Shown piece after piece: positions 1 to 9,523 of a stretch of 64,000 nt of DNA. Source of the DNA: Flavobacteriales bacterium. Its GTDB lineage: Bacteria; Bacteroidota; Bacteroidia; Flavobacteriales_C; GCA-002722245. The position numbers were made by a program, and so were the translations under genes. Under the pieces are notes generated by a model. That model made no database searches and had not been told where the DNA came from. It worked only from the letters and a program-made list of their open reading frames with translations. Where the stretch lies: NCBI GenBank assembly GCA_947444925.1, contig CANFBW010000009.1:1-64000 (forward strand), given 5' to 3'. Each line of letters begins with the position of its first letter. Within the stretch, counting starts at the first letter, position 1.

Positions 1-2
1 AC

Positions 3-671
3 CCTATGGTAAAGCACGGTTTTGCAAGAGATCTTGATTTTGAATTGCAGGAACACGGTTCAAACTTCTTGACATTGGCGCTATGTGCAACAGCGCAAAC
101 AAAGATTTCATTTCCCTTCGACTTTGAATTTTTAGTGAAATACACGCTCGAAGGAAATGTTTTAAAAACAGCTTTTGAAGTGCAAAACAAAGGTGAAACA
201 CAAATGTATTTTTCAATAGGCGGACATCCCGCATTCAACTGTCCAATAAAAGAAGATGATGAATTAAAAAATTGCTTTATTTCATTTTCAGAGGAGGAAC
301 ACGACGACAAAGTGCTGATTGATGCGAACGGATTTAGAAATGGAACAGTGACCAAAGATTACCTCAAGGGCAATAAAATCAATTTGTTTAACGATATTTT
401 CAAAGACGATGCTTTGGTGTTTTTGAACTTGAAATCGAAAGCACTATCTATTCAGTCGACAAGCAATTCTTTTCGATTGAATTTTTCACACGAAGGTTTT
501 CCTCACTTTGGAATTTGGGCACCCGTAGGCGCACCCTTTGTTTGCTTGGAGCCTTGGCATGGAATGGCTGACAGCGCTGGATTCACTGGCGAATTCAAAC
601 ACAAGGACGGAGTGGTGGCACTTGGTCACAAACAAATATACCGTTGTTCATACAGTATAGAAGGATGTTAA
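3..671 (+). CDS. Aldose 1-epimerase family (galactose mutarotase-like) protein, 5'-truncated by window edge
   Basis: ORF open to the window start; HGFARD, GGHPAFNCP and ..W.PVGAPFVCLEPW motifs typical of LacX-like mutarotases. Confidence 0.8.
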   Translation, partial: PMVKHGFARDLDFELQEHGSNFLTLALCATAQTKISFPFDFEFLVKYTLEGNVLKTAFEVQNKGETQMYFSIGGHPAFNCPIKEDDELKNCFISFSEEEHDDKVLIDANGFRNGTVTKDYLKGNKINLFNDIFKDDALVFLNLKSKALSIQSTSNSFRLNFSHEGFPHFGIWAPVGAPFVCLEPWHGMADSAGFTGEFKHKDGVVALGHKQIYRCSYSIEGC

Positions 672-681
672 AAAAAATGAG

Positions 682-1617
682 TTAATCGGCCATCGCAGCC
701 AAGTATCTTTCTGCATCGAGCGCCGACATACAGCCGGTTCCCGCTGCGGTAACAGCCTGACGGTATTTATGGTCTTGCACATCGCCAGCTGCAAATACAC
801 CTTCGATGTTGGTGTGGGTGCTATCGGGTTTAGTGATCAAATAGCCATTTTCATCCATATCGAGTTGCCCTTTGAAAACATCGGTGTTGGGGCGGTGACC
901 TATGGCAACAAAGAAACCTGTTACTTCCAAAGTACTTTCAACTCCTGTGATATTGTTTTTTATTTTAACGCCTTCAACCGTTTGTTCTCCTAAAACTTCT
1001 ACAGTTTCGGTACTAAAATGAATTTCAATATTAGCCGTAGTTTCAACGCGGTGTTGCATTGCTTTTGACGCGCGGAAATTTTCTTTGCGCACCAACATGA
1101 TTACTTTTTTACAGATTTTAGACAAGTACGAAGCTTCTTCACAAGCAGTGTCCCCTGCGCCAACAATAGCTACCACTTGGTTGCGGTAGAAAAAACCATC
1201 GCATACAGCGCAAGCAGAAACACCTCCGCTTTTCAGTCTTTCTTCTGACGGTAGGCCCAACCACTTAGCTGTTGCACCGGTACATATAATGATAGTGTCG
1301 GCTGTTATTTCAGCCTTGTCTTCAACCAAAACTCTTTTTGGTGTTTCATTTAAAAATGCCTGCGTCACCAAGCCCGAGCGCACTTCAGTGCCAAATCTTT
1401 CTGCTTGCGCGCGAAAGTCCTCCATCATTTGTGGGCCTTCAACACCTTTCGGATAACCAGGAAAATTATCGACTTCTGTCGTGTCCATTAACTGACCTCC
1501 CGGCTGCATTCCTACATACATAATTGGTTTCAAATCTGCTCTGGCAGCATAGATTGCTGCTGTATATCCTGCCGGTCCTGCGCCAATTATAAGGCATTTG
1601 TGGTGTTCCTTTATCAT
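682..1617 (-). CDS. trxB: Thioredoxin-disulfide reductase
   Basis: GAGPAGYTAAIYAARA FAD-binding motif, redox CAVC, GAGDTACEEA NADPH motif, GVFAAGDVQD; likely start is the internal Met (MIKEHHKCLIIGAGPAG) rather than ORF position 1677. Confidence 0.95.
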   Translation of the reverse strand: MIKEHHKCLIIGAGPAGYTAAIYAARADLKPIMYVGMQPGGQLMDTTEVDNFPGYPKGVEGPQMMEDFRAQAERFGTEVRSGLVTQAFLNETPKRVLVEDKAEITADTIIICTGATAKWLGLPSEERLKSGGVSACAVCDGFFYRNQVVAIVGAGDTACEEASYLSKICKKVIMLVRKENFRASKAMQHRVETTANIEIHFSTETVEVLGEQTVEGVKIKNNITGVESTLEVTGFFVAIGHRPNTDVFKGQLDMDENGYLITKPDSTHTNIEGVFAAGDVQDHKYRQAVTAAGTGCMSALDAERYLAAMAD

Positions 1618-1749
1618 AGTGATGGTATGTGGTTTCTTGAGCGGCAAATTTAAAAACAAATAACTACTCTGCGCCAAATGTGGAAAAGTTAATGTGAATT
1701 TAAATGCTTACCTGAAATATAACTGTAATGATGATATCCTTCGGTGTAC

Positions 1750-1932
1750 CTCAGGATGACAAGATGAGACTAGTTTCCTCTGATCGTAATAGTTGATTGA
1801 CGATTAGGGCGATGGCGCCTTCGAAGACCGAAACTTCCTTTCTCCTCTTAATATCAAATCTCAGGATGACAAATGCGACTGATTTCTTCTGATCACAAAA
1901 GTTGATTTAAGATTAGGGCGGTAGGTCCTTCG
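1750..1932. repeat. Two imperfect ~73-nt direct repeat units (1750-1823, 1860-1932) plus start of a third at 1940
   Basis: Both units read CTCAGGATGACAA-ATG-GACT--TTTC-TCTGATC---A-AGTTGATT-A-GATTAGGGCG...CCTTCG. Confidence 0.85.
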
Positions 1933-2060
1933 GGGTACCTCAGGATGACAAATTTTTTCGAAAAACATTTGTTTAGATACACCTGTATCTAAACCTGTAT
2001 CTGCACCTGCATCTGTCATCCTGAGATTTGATATTAAGAGGAGAAAGGAAGTTTCGGTCT
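1825..2060. repeat. 47-nt perfect inverted repeat (arms 1825-1871 and 2014-2060, 142-nt spacer)
   Basis: agaccgaaacttcctttctcctcttaatatcaaatctcaggatgaca is the exact reverse complement of 2014-2060. Confidence 0.95.
1981..2016. repeat. 12-nt tandem repeat, 3 copies
   Basis: acctgtatctaa / acctgtatctgc / acctgcatctgt. Confidence 0.85.
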
Positions 2061-2131
2061 GCGAAGGACCTATCGCTCTCCACTTTTTTTTTCGCAATTG
2101 AGGAATGACGTTGAATAAACAGGTCTGCGCT

Positions 2132-2164
2132 AAAAAACAAAAACCCCACGCAATTGCGTGAGGC
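2132..2164 (-). terminator. Rho-independent terminator of the 2195-3043 lipoprotein gene
   Basis: CCTCACGCAATTGCGTGGGG hairpin followed by T-rich tract on the minus strand. Confidence 0.75.
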
Positions 2165-2194
2165 TTTTGAAGGCGAGCGATAGTAGTAGCAGGC

Positions 2195-3043
2195 CTATTT
2201 TTTAATAGTCACTGTTTTTGACGTTTTACCAATGGTTACTGTTGCCGTTCCGTCACAGTCACCTGTTCCAAAGTCAATCGTTCTTGCCAATTTTCCTGAA
2301 GGTGTAATGACAAGCACACCGCTTACAATTTGATGACAAGCAACTTTAATAGTCAAAGGTGTAGTAATTTCCATTTCGTAAGAAACACCACTTGCTTTAG
2401 ATCCAGTTGATGTACCAGTTAAAATAAACTCATCGTCTTCTCTATTTAAAAGAGAGTTTTGTTCGTATCCTTTTGACCATTCTCTAGTTCTATTTGTAGA
2501 GCCAGTGATGGTACCAGCTCCATTGGCTAACGTAATAGTGTGTTCTGCGCTAATGGTCCAACTTGGGTGTTGGTTGGTTGCTTGCAAACCATTGAATGTT
2601 ACGGTTCTTGTAGCTTCAATCGTATTGCCATCTACTGAATAACTTTCAGTTTTAAGTGTTCTGATAGATCCTTGGTTAAAGTGATTGCCAACTCTTTTGA
2701 TTTTAATTTTTCCTTTTCTAATTTTTCCGTCTTTGCAAGTTACGCCATTTGTACCGAAATCAATGTCTACAGAAACAGTGTCACTTGAAACAATTTTGGT
2801 GAGGTGCACAGAGTCGGCAAGAATACCGCCCGTATTTTCATTTTTAAAGGAAGCCAATTTATTGTTTATTGAAGTTTCTGCTTCGTCACCAATTGCATCT
2901 AACTCATCATTGCTTTGCTCAGCCATTGAATGGTTTTCAGCTACTGACGTGCTGTCATCGGCATTTTTAGAGCAAGAAGTTAAAATTAAACCGAAAGAAG
3001 TAAGAGCGATCAATCCTCCTTTGAAAATTTTTGTCGTTGTCAT
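2195..3043 (-). CDS. Secreted lipoprotein of unknown function
   Basis: Lipobox LILTSC; paralogous to the adjacent 3115-3912 product. Confidence 0.75.
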   Translation of the reverse strand: MTTTKIFKGGLIALTSFGLILTSCSKNADDSTSVAENHSMAEQSNDELDAIGDEAETSINNKLASFKNENTGGILADSVHLTKIVSSDTVSVDIDFGTNGVTCKDGKIRKGKIKIKRVGNHFNQGSIRTLKTESYSVDGNTIEATRTVTFNGLQATNQHPSWTISAEHTITLANGAGTITGSTNRTREWSKGYEQNSLLNREDDEFILTGTSTGSKASGVSYEMEITTPLTIKVACHQIVSGVLVITPSGKLARTIDFGTGDCDGTATVTIGKTSKTVTIKK

Positions 3044-3114
3044 AATATTAAAAGTTAGTTTGTTTGGTAATAAGACACGACGAATCTTAAATGGTTGCCG
3101 ACGAAATTAAAAAA

Positions 3115-3912
3115 TTATTTCAGCGCAATGATTTTAGAATACTTACCAATGGATAGGGTCACCAAGTTATCGCAGTCACCATTTCCAAAATCGATGTTGC
3201 GCGGCAATTTTTTTTCTGGCACAATTTGAATCGCACCACTAATGATATTTGCACAGCTTCTAGCAATTTTCAAAGGACTGGTAATTTCAACAGCGAAAAC
3301 ACCATTTTTATTTTTGCCTGTGGCACTTCCTGTCATTGAAAAAACATCATCATTGAGATCATCCTGTGTGTACATTCCTTCTGTCAGCACAATCTCTCTG
3401 CTTGCTGTTTCGCTCACAGTGCTTCCATCAGAAAAGGTAATGGTGGTGCTGGATTCAATATCGGCCTCAAATAAAGACGAGCGCACAAAAGTACGTGTCC
3501 CCTTGATTGAAATGTCATTTAAAAAATAATCTTGTGTTTCAGCAGAAGCCCACATTTTATTTTTGAGGACGCGAATGATGATGCGGCCCCTTCTGAGTTT
3601 TTGATCAAGGCTAAGTGTGTTGCTGTTTCCAAAATCCAATTGTACAATCAATGTATCTCCTTTGATGGTTTTAGAATACAAAACGCTTGGGGTTAGTGTG
3701 CCTTCCGTTTTTAGTGAAGTAACAGTGTCTTTGTCAACGACTTCAACAATCAAATTATTAAGTTCGTTACTGCTTTGCTCAATGGAACTGTATTGCTGCG
3801 CAAGAGAAGTGTCAGTATCGGCAGCGTCGTCACGGTCTCTGCGACAAGCAAATTGCAATACAGCAAAAATGCAGAGTAGGACAGAGAAAGTAACTTTACG
3901 AGTCAAAATCAT
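3115..3912 (-). CDS. Secreted lipoprotein of unknown function, paralogue of 2195-3043
   Basis: Lipobox LQFAC; shared xIDFGxGDCD..xTxxIGKxSK and ITSPLKI motifs. Confidence 0.75.
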   Translation of the reverse strand: MILTRKVTFSVLLCIFAVLQFACRRDRDDAADTDTSLAQQYSSIEQSSNELNNLIVEVVDKDTVTSLKTEGTLTPSVLYSKTIKGDTLIVQLDFGNSNTLSLDQKLRRGRIIIRVLKNKMWASAETQDYFLNDISIKGTRTFVRSSLFEADIESSTTITFSDGSTVSETASREIVLTEGMYTQDDLNDDVFSMTGSATGKNKNGVFAVEITSPLKIARSCANIISGAIQIVPEKKLPRNIDFGNGDCDNLVTLSIGKYSKIIALK

Positions 3913-3965
3913 AATACAAATATATTATTTGTGCGCGTTAGACGCTATTTTTTGCGAAGGTTGCC

Positions 3966-6900
3966 TCAATCTATTTCAATAACCTCATTATTTTCAATAT
4001 AAAGCAGATAGCACTTTATCGGAATAGCGTATATTTTGCAAAGATGTTGAGCGTATTTTTTTATTTGCTTTACGTGACTTTCGCTTTTTTCTCCTGTCTT
4101 GAAATCGAGAACAGCCAAAGAGTCATTCAGCAAAATAACGCGATCGGGACGAACAAGCTCGCCTTTTTCACCTATGATTTCCCTTTCCTTTTTAACAATA
4201 GCTCCAGTTTCAAAAAGAGATTTAATGGAGGGATTATTCAACAGTAGGTTAATTTTTTCAAACAGATCCTTTGCTTGTATAGCGTCAATCCAACCTTCTA
4301 CCTGCGCCACAAGCAAACTGTTTTCTAGCTCGGAACGATAGTCCATTGTTGCTAAAATACTGTGGATGATGTTTCCATATTCCTTTGGATTCAAGGCGTC
4401 CCATAAATTTGGCGCTTGAAGTGAAATATGCACGTGGCTGCGCCATTGATTGGCAACATGCGCTGAAGGAATGATTTTATCTGCAGCAAAGACCAATACT
4501 TTGTCATTGTTGCTTTTGACACCCATTTCAAAATACGACATTGTGCTTCCCTCAAAACAAAGTTCAAAAAGATCTGCGGTATTTTTTGGCTCTGCGCCTG
4601 TTCTTCCGGGCCGGGTATGTATGTAAAGTTCTTTTTTTGCGCGGGTCAATGCAACATACAGCACATTAATGTTATCGAGTAACATTTTATTTTGCTCTTC
4701 ATTATACGTGCTTGAGAAATCTGTTTCTTCCAATGATTTTTTCGCTTTGACATAGGCAGATGGCAATGCTTCATTGTTTTGGTCTATCCAAATACTGTCG
4801 GTGCGGTACATTTTTGAGTCAGCAAAAGGAAAAATCACAATATTGAATTCTAAGCCTTTCGATTTATGAATGGTCGTGATTTTAACAGCATTTTCATCAT
4901 CGCTCATTTGCACGGCCAATTTCTCACCATTTTCTTTCCACCACTCTAAAAAACTGCCAGTGTCGGGCCCAAATTGAATGGCGTATTGATTGATGCATTC
5001 AAAAATCTGCACCAAGTAAGGGTCATTGTTGTTGAGTGCTAATTTATTGGCCCAATGCTGCACAATTTCAGGTAGAGAATAGTACTCGAAGTGTTGAAGA
5101 TCAATGCCCTTTTCTTTAAGTCCCTCAAAAAAGAGGAGGGGGGAGCGGCTTTGCTTTTCAAATTCAAGATGTAATTCTCCCGAAATAAATCCGGTGCTGT
5201 GTAAGATGCTAATGGCTCTGATGAGGGCAGGCTGGTTTTGTGGGTTGAACGACAATTCCAAAAGCGCAATAATCAGCTGTACCTGTTTGTTTTTATGCAA
5301 TAATAAACTTTCTGAAGAAACAACAGGAATATTGTGTTGCGTCAGAAAATCGGCCACCACATTACCATCAGCATTGGAGCGCGTGATGATGGCGATGTCA
5401 GAATAATCGTGAGAGCGCTGCATCACATCTTCAATGGTAGCTTTAATTTCTTCCAATGTTTGCGTTTCGTATTCCTCTTTTTTGCCGTCAATTTTCTGCA
5501 CACGAACGTACCCGCCTTCTTTTGAAAAGTCGTTCTTTTGAAAAAAATCTTTGTAGAAATTTCGCAAGGGAACGGGCAATATGCCTGCTATTTTTTCAAA
5601 AAAAAGATTGTTGAATGCGATGACGTTTTTCGTAGATCTAAAATTTTGACTCAATATTTTCTCCTCGTAATTTCTATTGATGGAGCGCATTCTTTCATCA
5701 ATATTGGGATTACCCGACACCGCACCATTGCCAATACTGGCAAACTGCTCTACGTCGCCACCTCGCCAACGGTATATCGCTTGTTTGGTATCTCCTACGA
5801 TTAAGTTTTTGTGCCCCGACGCCAGCGAATTGTCAATTAAAGGCATTAAATTTTGCCACTGTAAAATTGAGGTGTCCTGAAATTCATCAATAAGGTAGTG
5901 CTTGTATTTTTCGCCTATGCGCTCGTACACAAAGGGAATTGGCTGGGTTAAAACAATGTCTAAAATACGCTTGTTGAATTCCGAGATGTGCACCGAATTG
6001 TTTTCAGAACGCAGGTTGTCGATGATCTTTTCAATTTCGTTGAAGAGGGCAACAGCATACAAGTTTTGACTTATTAAAAGATTGAGCTCATAGTCTTTCA
6101 ACTCTGCATTCAGCAATGAGCTGATGCTTTGGCATTTTTCGCTCAATACTTCTTTGATGGAATCAATCTTTTGTTTGTCGTCATTACTCGCGTCAGGGGC
6201 GTACCATCTATTTTCTTCAATAGCTTTGAAAGAGCGGTTGTTTTTGACGTTGTCAAAATCGAGAGCCGCTATTTTTTTTAGAACCCCATGAAGACCGTTT
6301 TTTTTGTATAAAAACTCTGCACCTGTTAAACCTTGCTGCTGCATCAATAGCAAGGCCGCATCGGCTTCTTGTTTTAATTTGTTTTCAAAGTCCTTGATTT
6401 TCGCGGTGTACTCTTTGTTGAGTTCAATAAAATGCGCCAAATCAAAATTGCGCAGCTTTTGAATGTGACGGTAGCCTTGCTCTTTAAGCAATTGCGGCGC
6501 CACTTCCTTTAATTCTTTCTCAATGTTCCACGACTTTTCTTCTTCGGCCTGAAACTTTGAATACTTCAAGAGGGCGGTGGTGAGTTCTTTATTTTCGCCA
6601 ACCTTGGCGATCAGTCCATCAACAGCTCTTGAAATCAGTGACTTTTCATCGAGTTCTACTTCAAAATTCACAGGTAACTTCAATTCATGGGCGAAGGCGC
6701 GCACTACACGAAGCATAAACTTGTCGATCGTGGTGATATTAAAATCGCCGTAGTTGTGCAGTATCGCCGTGAGTATGTTTTTTGACTTCTCGCGTATAAA
6801 ATCTTCACCGATAAAGCGTTCTGCCATTAAAGTATTAAGCAGTGTTTGCTCACCTCTAGACAATTCTGGTTTGTTTGCAAAAGCATCGAGCGCACCAAGC

Positions 6901-7094
6901 ACTCTTTCTTTCATTTCGTTGGCTGCTTTGTTGGTGAAAGTAACCGCGAGTATGTATCGAAAAGCAAAAGGACTATCGTCTTGCATCAATATGGACAGAT
7001 ATTCTTTTACGAGCGTAAACGTTTTGCCGGAACCTGCAGAAGACCGATACACTAAAAAATTTTGCTCTTGAGTAATCACCCTTGAAAAGTACAA
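3966..7094 (-). CDS. UvrD/RecB-type helicase with C-terminal PD-(D/E)XK nuclease (AddA/RecB-like)
   Basis: Walker A SAGSGKT, DEFQD, GDTKQAIYRWRGG, TTIHKSKGLEF, YVALTRAKKELY; C-terminal RPDRVILLNDSLAVLDFKTG...Q nuclease motif. Confidence 0.9.
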   Translation of the reverse strand: MYFSRVITQEQNFLVYRSSAGSGKTFTLVKEYLSILMQDDSPFAFRYILAVTFTNKAANEMKERVLGALDAFANKPELSRGEQTLLNTLMAERFIGEDFIREKSKNILTAILHNYGDFNITTIDKFMLRVVRAFAHELKLPVNFEVELDEKSLISRAVDGLIAKVGENKELTTALLKYSKFQAEEEKSWNIEKELKEVAPQLLKEQGYRHIQKLRNFDLAHFIELNKEYTAKIKDFENKLKQEADAALLLMQQQGLTGAEFLYKKNGLHGVLKKIAALDFDNVKNNRSFKAIEENRWYAPDASNDDKQKIDSIKEVLSEKCQSISSLLNAELKDYELNLLISQNLYAVALFNEIEKIIDNLRSENNSVHISEFNKRILDIVLTQPIPFVYERIGEKYKHYLIDEFQDTSILQWQNLMPLIDNSLASGHKNLIVGDTKQAIYRWRGGDVEQFASIGNGAVSGNPNIDERMRSINRNYEEKILSQNFRSTKNVIAFNNLFFEKIAGILPVPLRNFYKDFFQKNDFSKEGGYVRVQKIDGKKEEYETQTLEEIKATIEDVMQRSHDYSDIAIITRSNADGNVVADFLTQHNIPVVSSESLLLHKNKQVQLIIALLELSFNPQNQPALIRAISILHSTGFISGELHLEFEKQSRSPLLFFEGLKEKGIDLQHFEYYSLPEIVQHWANKLALNNNDPYLVQIFECINQYAIQFGPDTGSFLEWWKENGEKLAVQMSDDENAVKITTIHKSKGLEFNIVIFPFADSKMYRTDSIWIDQNNEALPSAYVKAKKSLEETDFSSTYNEEQNKMLLDNINVLYVALTRAKKELYIHTRPGRTGAEPKNTADLFELCFEGSTMSYFEMGVKSNNDKVLVFAADKIIPSAHVANQWRSHVHISLQAPNLWDALNPKEYGNIIHSILATMDYRSELENSLLVAQVEGWIDAIQAKDLFEKINLLLNNPSIKSLFETGAIVKKEREIIGEKGELVRPDRVILLNDSLAVLDFKTGEKSESHVKQIKKYAQHLCKIYAIPIKCYLLYIENNEVIEID

Positions 7095-7219
7095 AATTAT
7101 TGGGACAACATCTTTTGATCATAGACTTTGGGAAATTATTTTTTGATTACGAAGGCAACCTCTCTTTTGTTTTGAAGTCTTATGTATAAGTAATCGTACC
7201 TGTTCTTTTAAATCCAGCG

Positions 7220-7288
7220 AACCCCTGCTATTGTCCTTTTGAATCCTCATTCTTCCCGGTCAACAATAGCAGGGGTTTTATTTTTTTT
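7220..7288 (+). terminator. Strong hairpin terminator with no annotated upstream gene on the plus strand
   Basis: 15-bp perfect inverted repeat aacccctgctattgt/acaatagcaggggtt (7220-7234, 7263-7277) followed by TTATTTTTTTT. Confidence 0.65.
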
Positions 7289-7318
7289 AAGGCCACCGTA
7301 TTCTCTTATCTTTACCTT

Positions 7319-8353
7319 GTGTTAAAAAAAATATCATTGTTTATATTGTTGCTTGTCGTTGTGTTTTGCACATGGAATTGCAATGTTATTTTATACGGTA
7401 TTCATCAAGGCGTTGGACAAATAAAAATTGTCCACGAAGCGAAACCTCTCGACGAAGTGCTTGCCGACCCCGCGTTTCCTGATTCTTCCAAAGCAAAATT
7501 GAGATTGATTCAAGAGATCAAAAAATTCGCTGTTGATTCGCTCGGCATTTTTGAAAGCAAAAACTACACATCGCTGTATGATCAGCACGGAGAGCCAATT
7601 ATGTATGTAATAACAGCCTGTGATCCCTTTGCTTTCAAGCCCTATGAATGGCATTTTTCATTTTTAGGAAAATTCACTTACAAAGGTCACTTCAAAAAAG
7701 AAAGGGCAGAAGACGATTTGAACGAGCTGAAGGCAGAAGGTTATGATACCGAATTGGGCACAGCGAAAGCATATTCTACATTGGGTTGGTTTAAAGATCC
7801 GATTTTGTCGGGAATGCTGACAAGTCCACCTGGATCATTGGCGCGTTTGATTATTCACGAACTTACGCATGGCACACTGTACATCAAAGACAGCGTGACG
7901 TACAATGAAAATCTAGCGACTTTTGTTGGCGATCAAGGCGCCATCTTATTTTTAAAACACAAGTATGGAGTAGAGTCGAAGGAGATGAAAGATTATTTAG
8001 GCAATATTGCCGACATCGAACGATTTTCGGCGCACATACTTTCAGGAATGAAAGAAATGGAACAGCTATATGCGAGTGTTGATTTTCAGCATCTAGCCAT
8101 CGCTGACAAAAGGAAAGAAAAGCGTGAACGCATACAAAAAATTATGGCTGCGGCCGACACCTTGCCTTTCTACAACAAGAAAAAATTTGCAGAAATATTT
8201 TCGACGAAATTTGAAATCAACAACAATTTCTTTCTCACTTACGTGATGTACAGAAATGAACAGAATTTGTTCGAAGCAGAGTTTCGAAACAAATTCCATT
8301 CAAATTTCAAGGCCTATTTGAAATACCTCAAGAGCAAATACGCTACACTTTAG
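7319..8353 (+). CDS. Predicted zinc aminopeptidase (Aminopep/COG4324-like) lipoprotein
   Basis: Membrane-anchored N-terminus with CNVILYGIHQGVGQ, HELTH zinc motif, NENLATFVGDQGA. Confidence 0.75.
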   Translation: MLKKISLFILLLVVVFCTWNCNVILYGIHQGVGQIKIVHEAKPLDEVLADPAFPDSSKAKLRLIQEIKKFAVDSLGIFESKNYTSLYDQHGEPIMYVITACDPFAFKPYEWHFSFLGKFTYKGHFKKERAEDDLNELKAEGYDTELGTAKAYSTLGWFKDPILSGMLTSPPGSLARLIIHELTHGTLYIKDSVTYNENLATFVGDQGAILFLKHKYGVESKEMKDYLGNIADIERFSAHILSGMKEMEQLYASVDFQHLAIADKRKEKRERIQKIMAAADTLPFYNKKKFAEIFSTKFEINNNFFLTYVMYRNEQNLFEAEFRNKFHSNFKAYLKYLKSKYATL

Positions 8354-8354
8354 C

Positions 8355-9419
8355 TTAGGCTTCTAATACTTTTTGAGTAATGAAATCACCTACTTCAGTA
8401 GTTGATTTAGCGCCCTCTTTAATTAAGTCTTCTGTAAGACAGTTTGCTGAAATTGCAGCCGCAACAGCTGTTCTGATTGCTTTTGCTTCTTCATTTAAGT
8501 TGAATGCCGACTCAATCATTAATGCAGCCGACAAAATTGTTCCAATTGGGTTTGCAATATTCTTTCCGGCTGCTTGCGGGTAAGATCCATGGATAGGTTC
8601 GTACAAGCCAACTTTATTTCCGGTAGAAGCAGAGGGCAATAAACCTATTGATCCAGTGATAACAGATGCTTCATCGGTTAAAATATCACCAAACATATTT
8701 TCAGTCAACACCACGTCGAATCTTCTTGGATTTTGAATGAGTTGCATTGCAGCATTGTCAACGAACATCATTTCCAATGTCACTTCCGGATATCCGGCAG
8801 CAAATTCTTTCACCACTTCTCTCCACAAACGGCTTGTTTCTAAAACATTTGCTTTATCCACCAACGTCACGTGTTTGCGGCGTTTCATCGCCAAGTCGAA
8901 AGCAACTTTTGTAATGCGCACAATTTCATGCTTAGAATAAGTACAGTTGTCGAAAGCAGTTTCGCCATCTGCTGACTTACCTTTTTCGCCAAAATAAATA
9001 CCACCTGTCAACTCGCGGATAACCACAAAGTCAGAACCTTCGATCACGCTTGATTTCAATGGAGACAAGTGCGCCAATGCAGGGAAATATTCAACGGGAC
9101 GAATGTTGGCAAACAGACCCAGTTCTTTTCTAATTTTAAGCAGGCCTTGTTCCGGACGAACTTTAGCATTTGGATCATTGTCGTATTTAGGATGACCAAT
9201 TGCACCAAATAAAATAGCATCGGAATTTTTACAAACCTCCAATGTTTCATCAGGCAAAGGAACACCGGTTGCATCAATGGCACAAGCACCCATCAAAACT
9301 TCTGTGTATACAAATTCATGTTTGAATTTTGTGGCAATGGCGTTCAATACTTTTATAGACTGATCAACGATTTCGGGACCGATACCGTCGCCTTTAATGA
9401 CTGCAATTTTAAACTTCAT
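8355..9419 (-). CDS. leuB: 3-isopropylmalate dehydrogenase
   Basis: IAVIKGDGIGPEIV, VVIRELTGGIYFGEKG, MFGDILTDEASVITGSIGLLPSAS; start at internal Met (MKFKIAV). Confidence 0.96.
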   Translation of the reverse strand: MKFKIAVIKGDGIGPEIVDQSIKVLNAIATKFKHEFVYTEVLMGACAIDATGVPLPDETLEVCKNSDAILFGAIGHPKYDNDPNAKVRPEQGLLKIRKELGLFANIRPVEYFPALAHLSPLKSSVIEGSDFVVIRELTGGIYFGEKGKSADGETAFDNCTYSKHEIVRITKVAFDLAMKRRKHVTLVDKANVLETSRLWREVVKEFAAGYPEVTLEMMFVDNAAMQLIQNPRRFDVVLTENMFGDILTDEASVITGSIGLLPSASTGNKVGLYEPIHGSYPQAAGKNIANPIGTILSAALMIESAFNLNEEAKAIRTAVAAAISANCLTEDLIKEGAKSTTEVGDFITQKVLEA

Positions 9420-9489
9420 AGGTTGAATTAATTTTGGCAAATATAATAAAATGAATGTATGTAGAAACTCTTGCGTTTTGAAGTGAAAG

Positions 9490-9523
9490 CAAAAAATCCC
9501 TCTGAAATTCAGAGGGATTTTTT
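9490..9523 (-). terminator. Hairpin terminator between leuD and leuB
   Basis: aatccctctgaaattcagagggatt palindrome (9495-9519) flanked by A-run and T-run. Confidence 0.75.

Noticed and set aside
1861-2097. 78-aa minus-strand ORF
   Set aside because: Lies entirely inside the repeat island; composition follows the repeats, no protein-like features.
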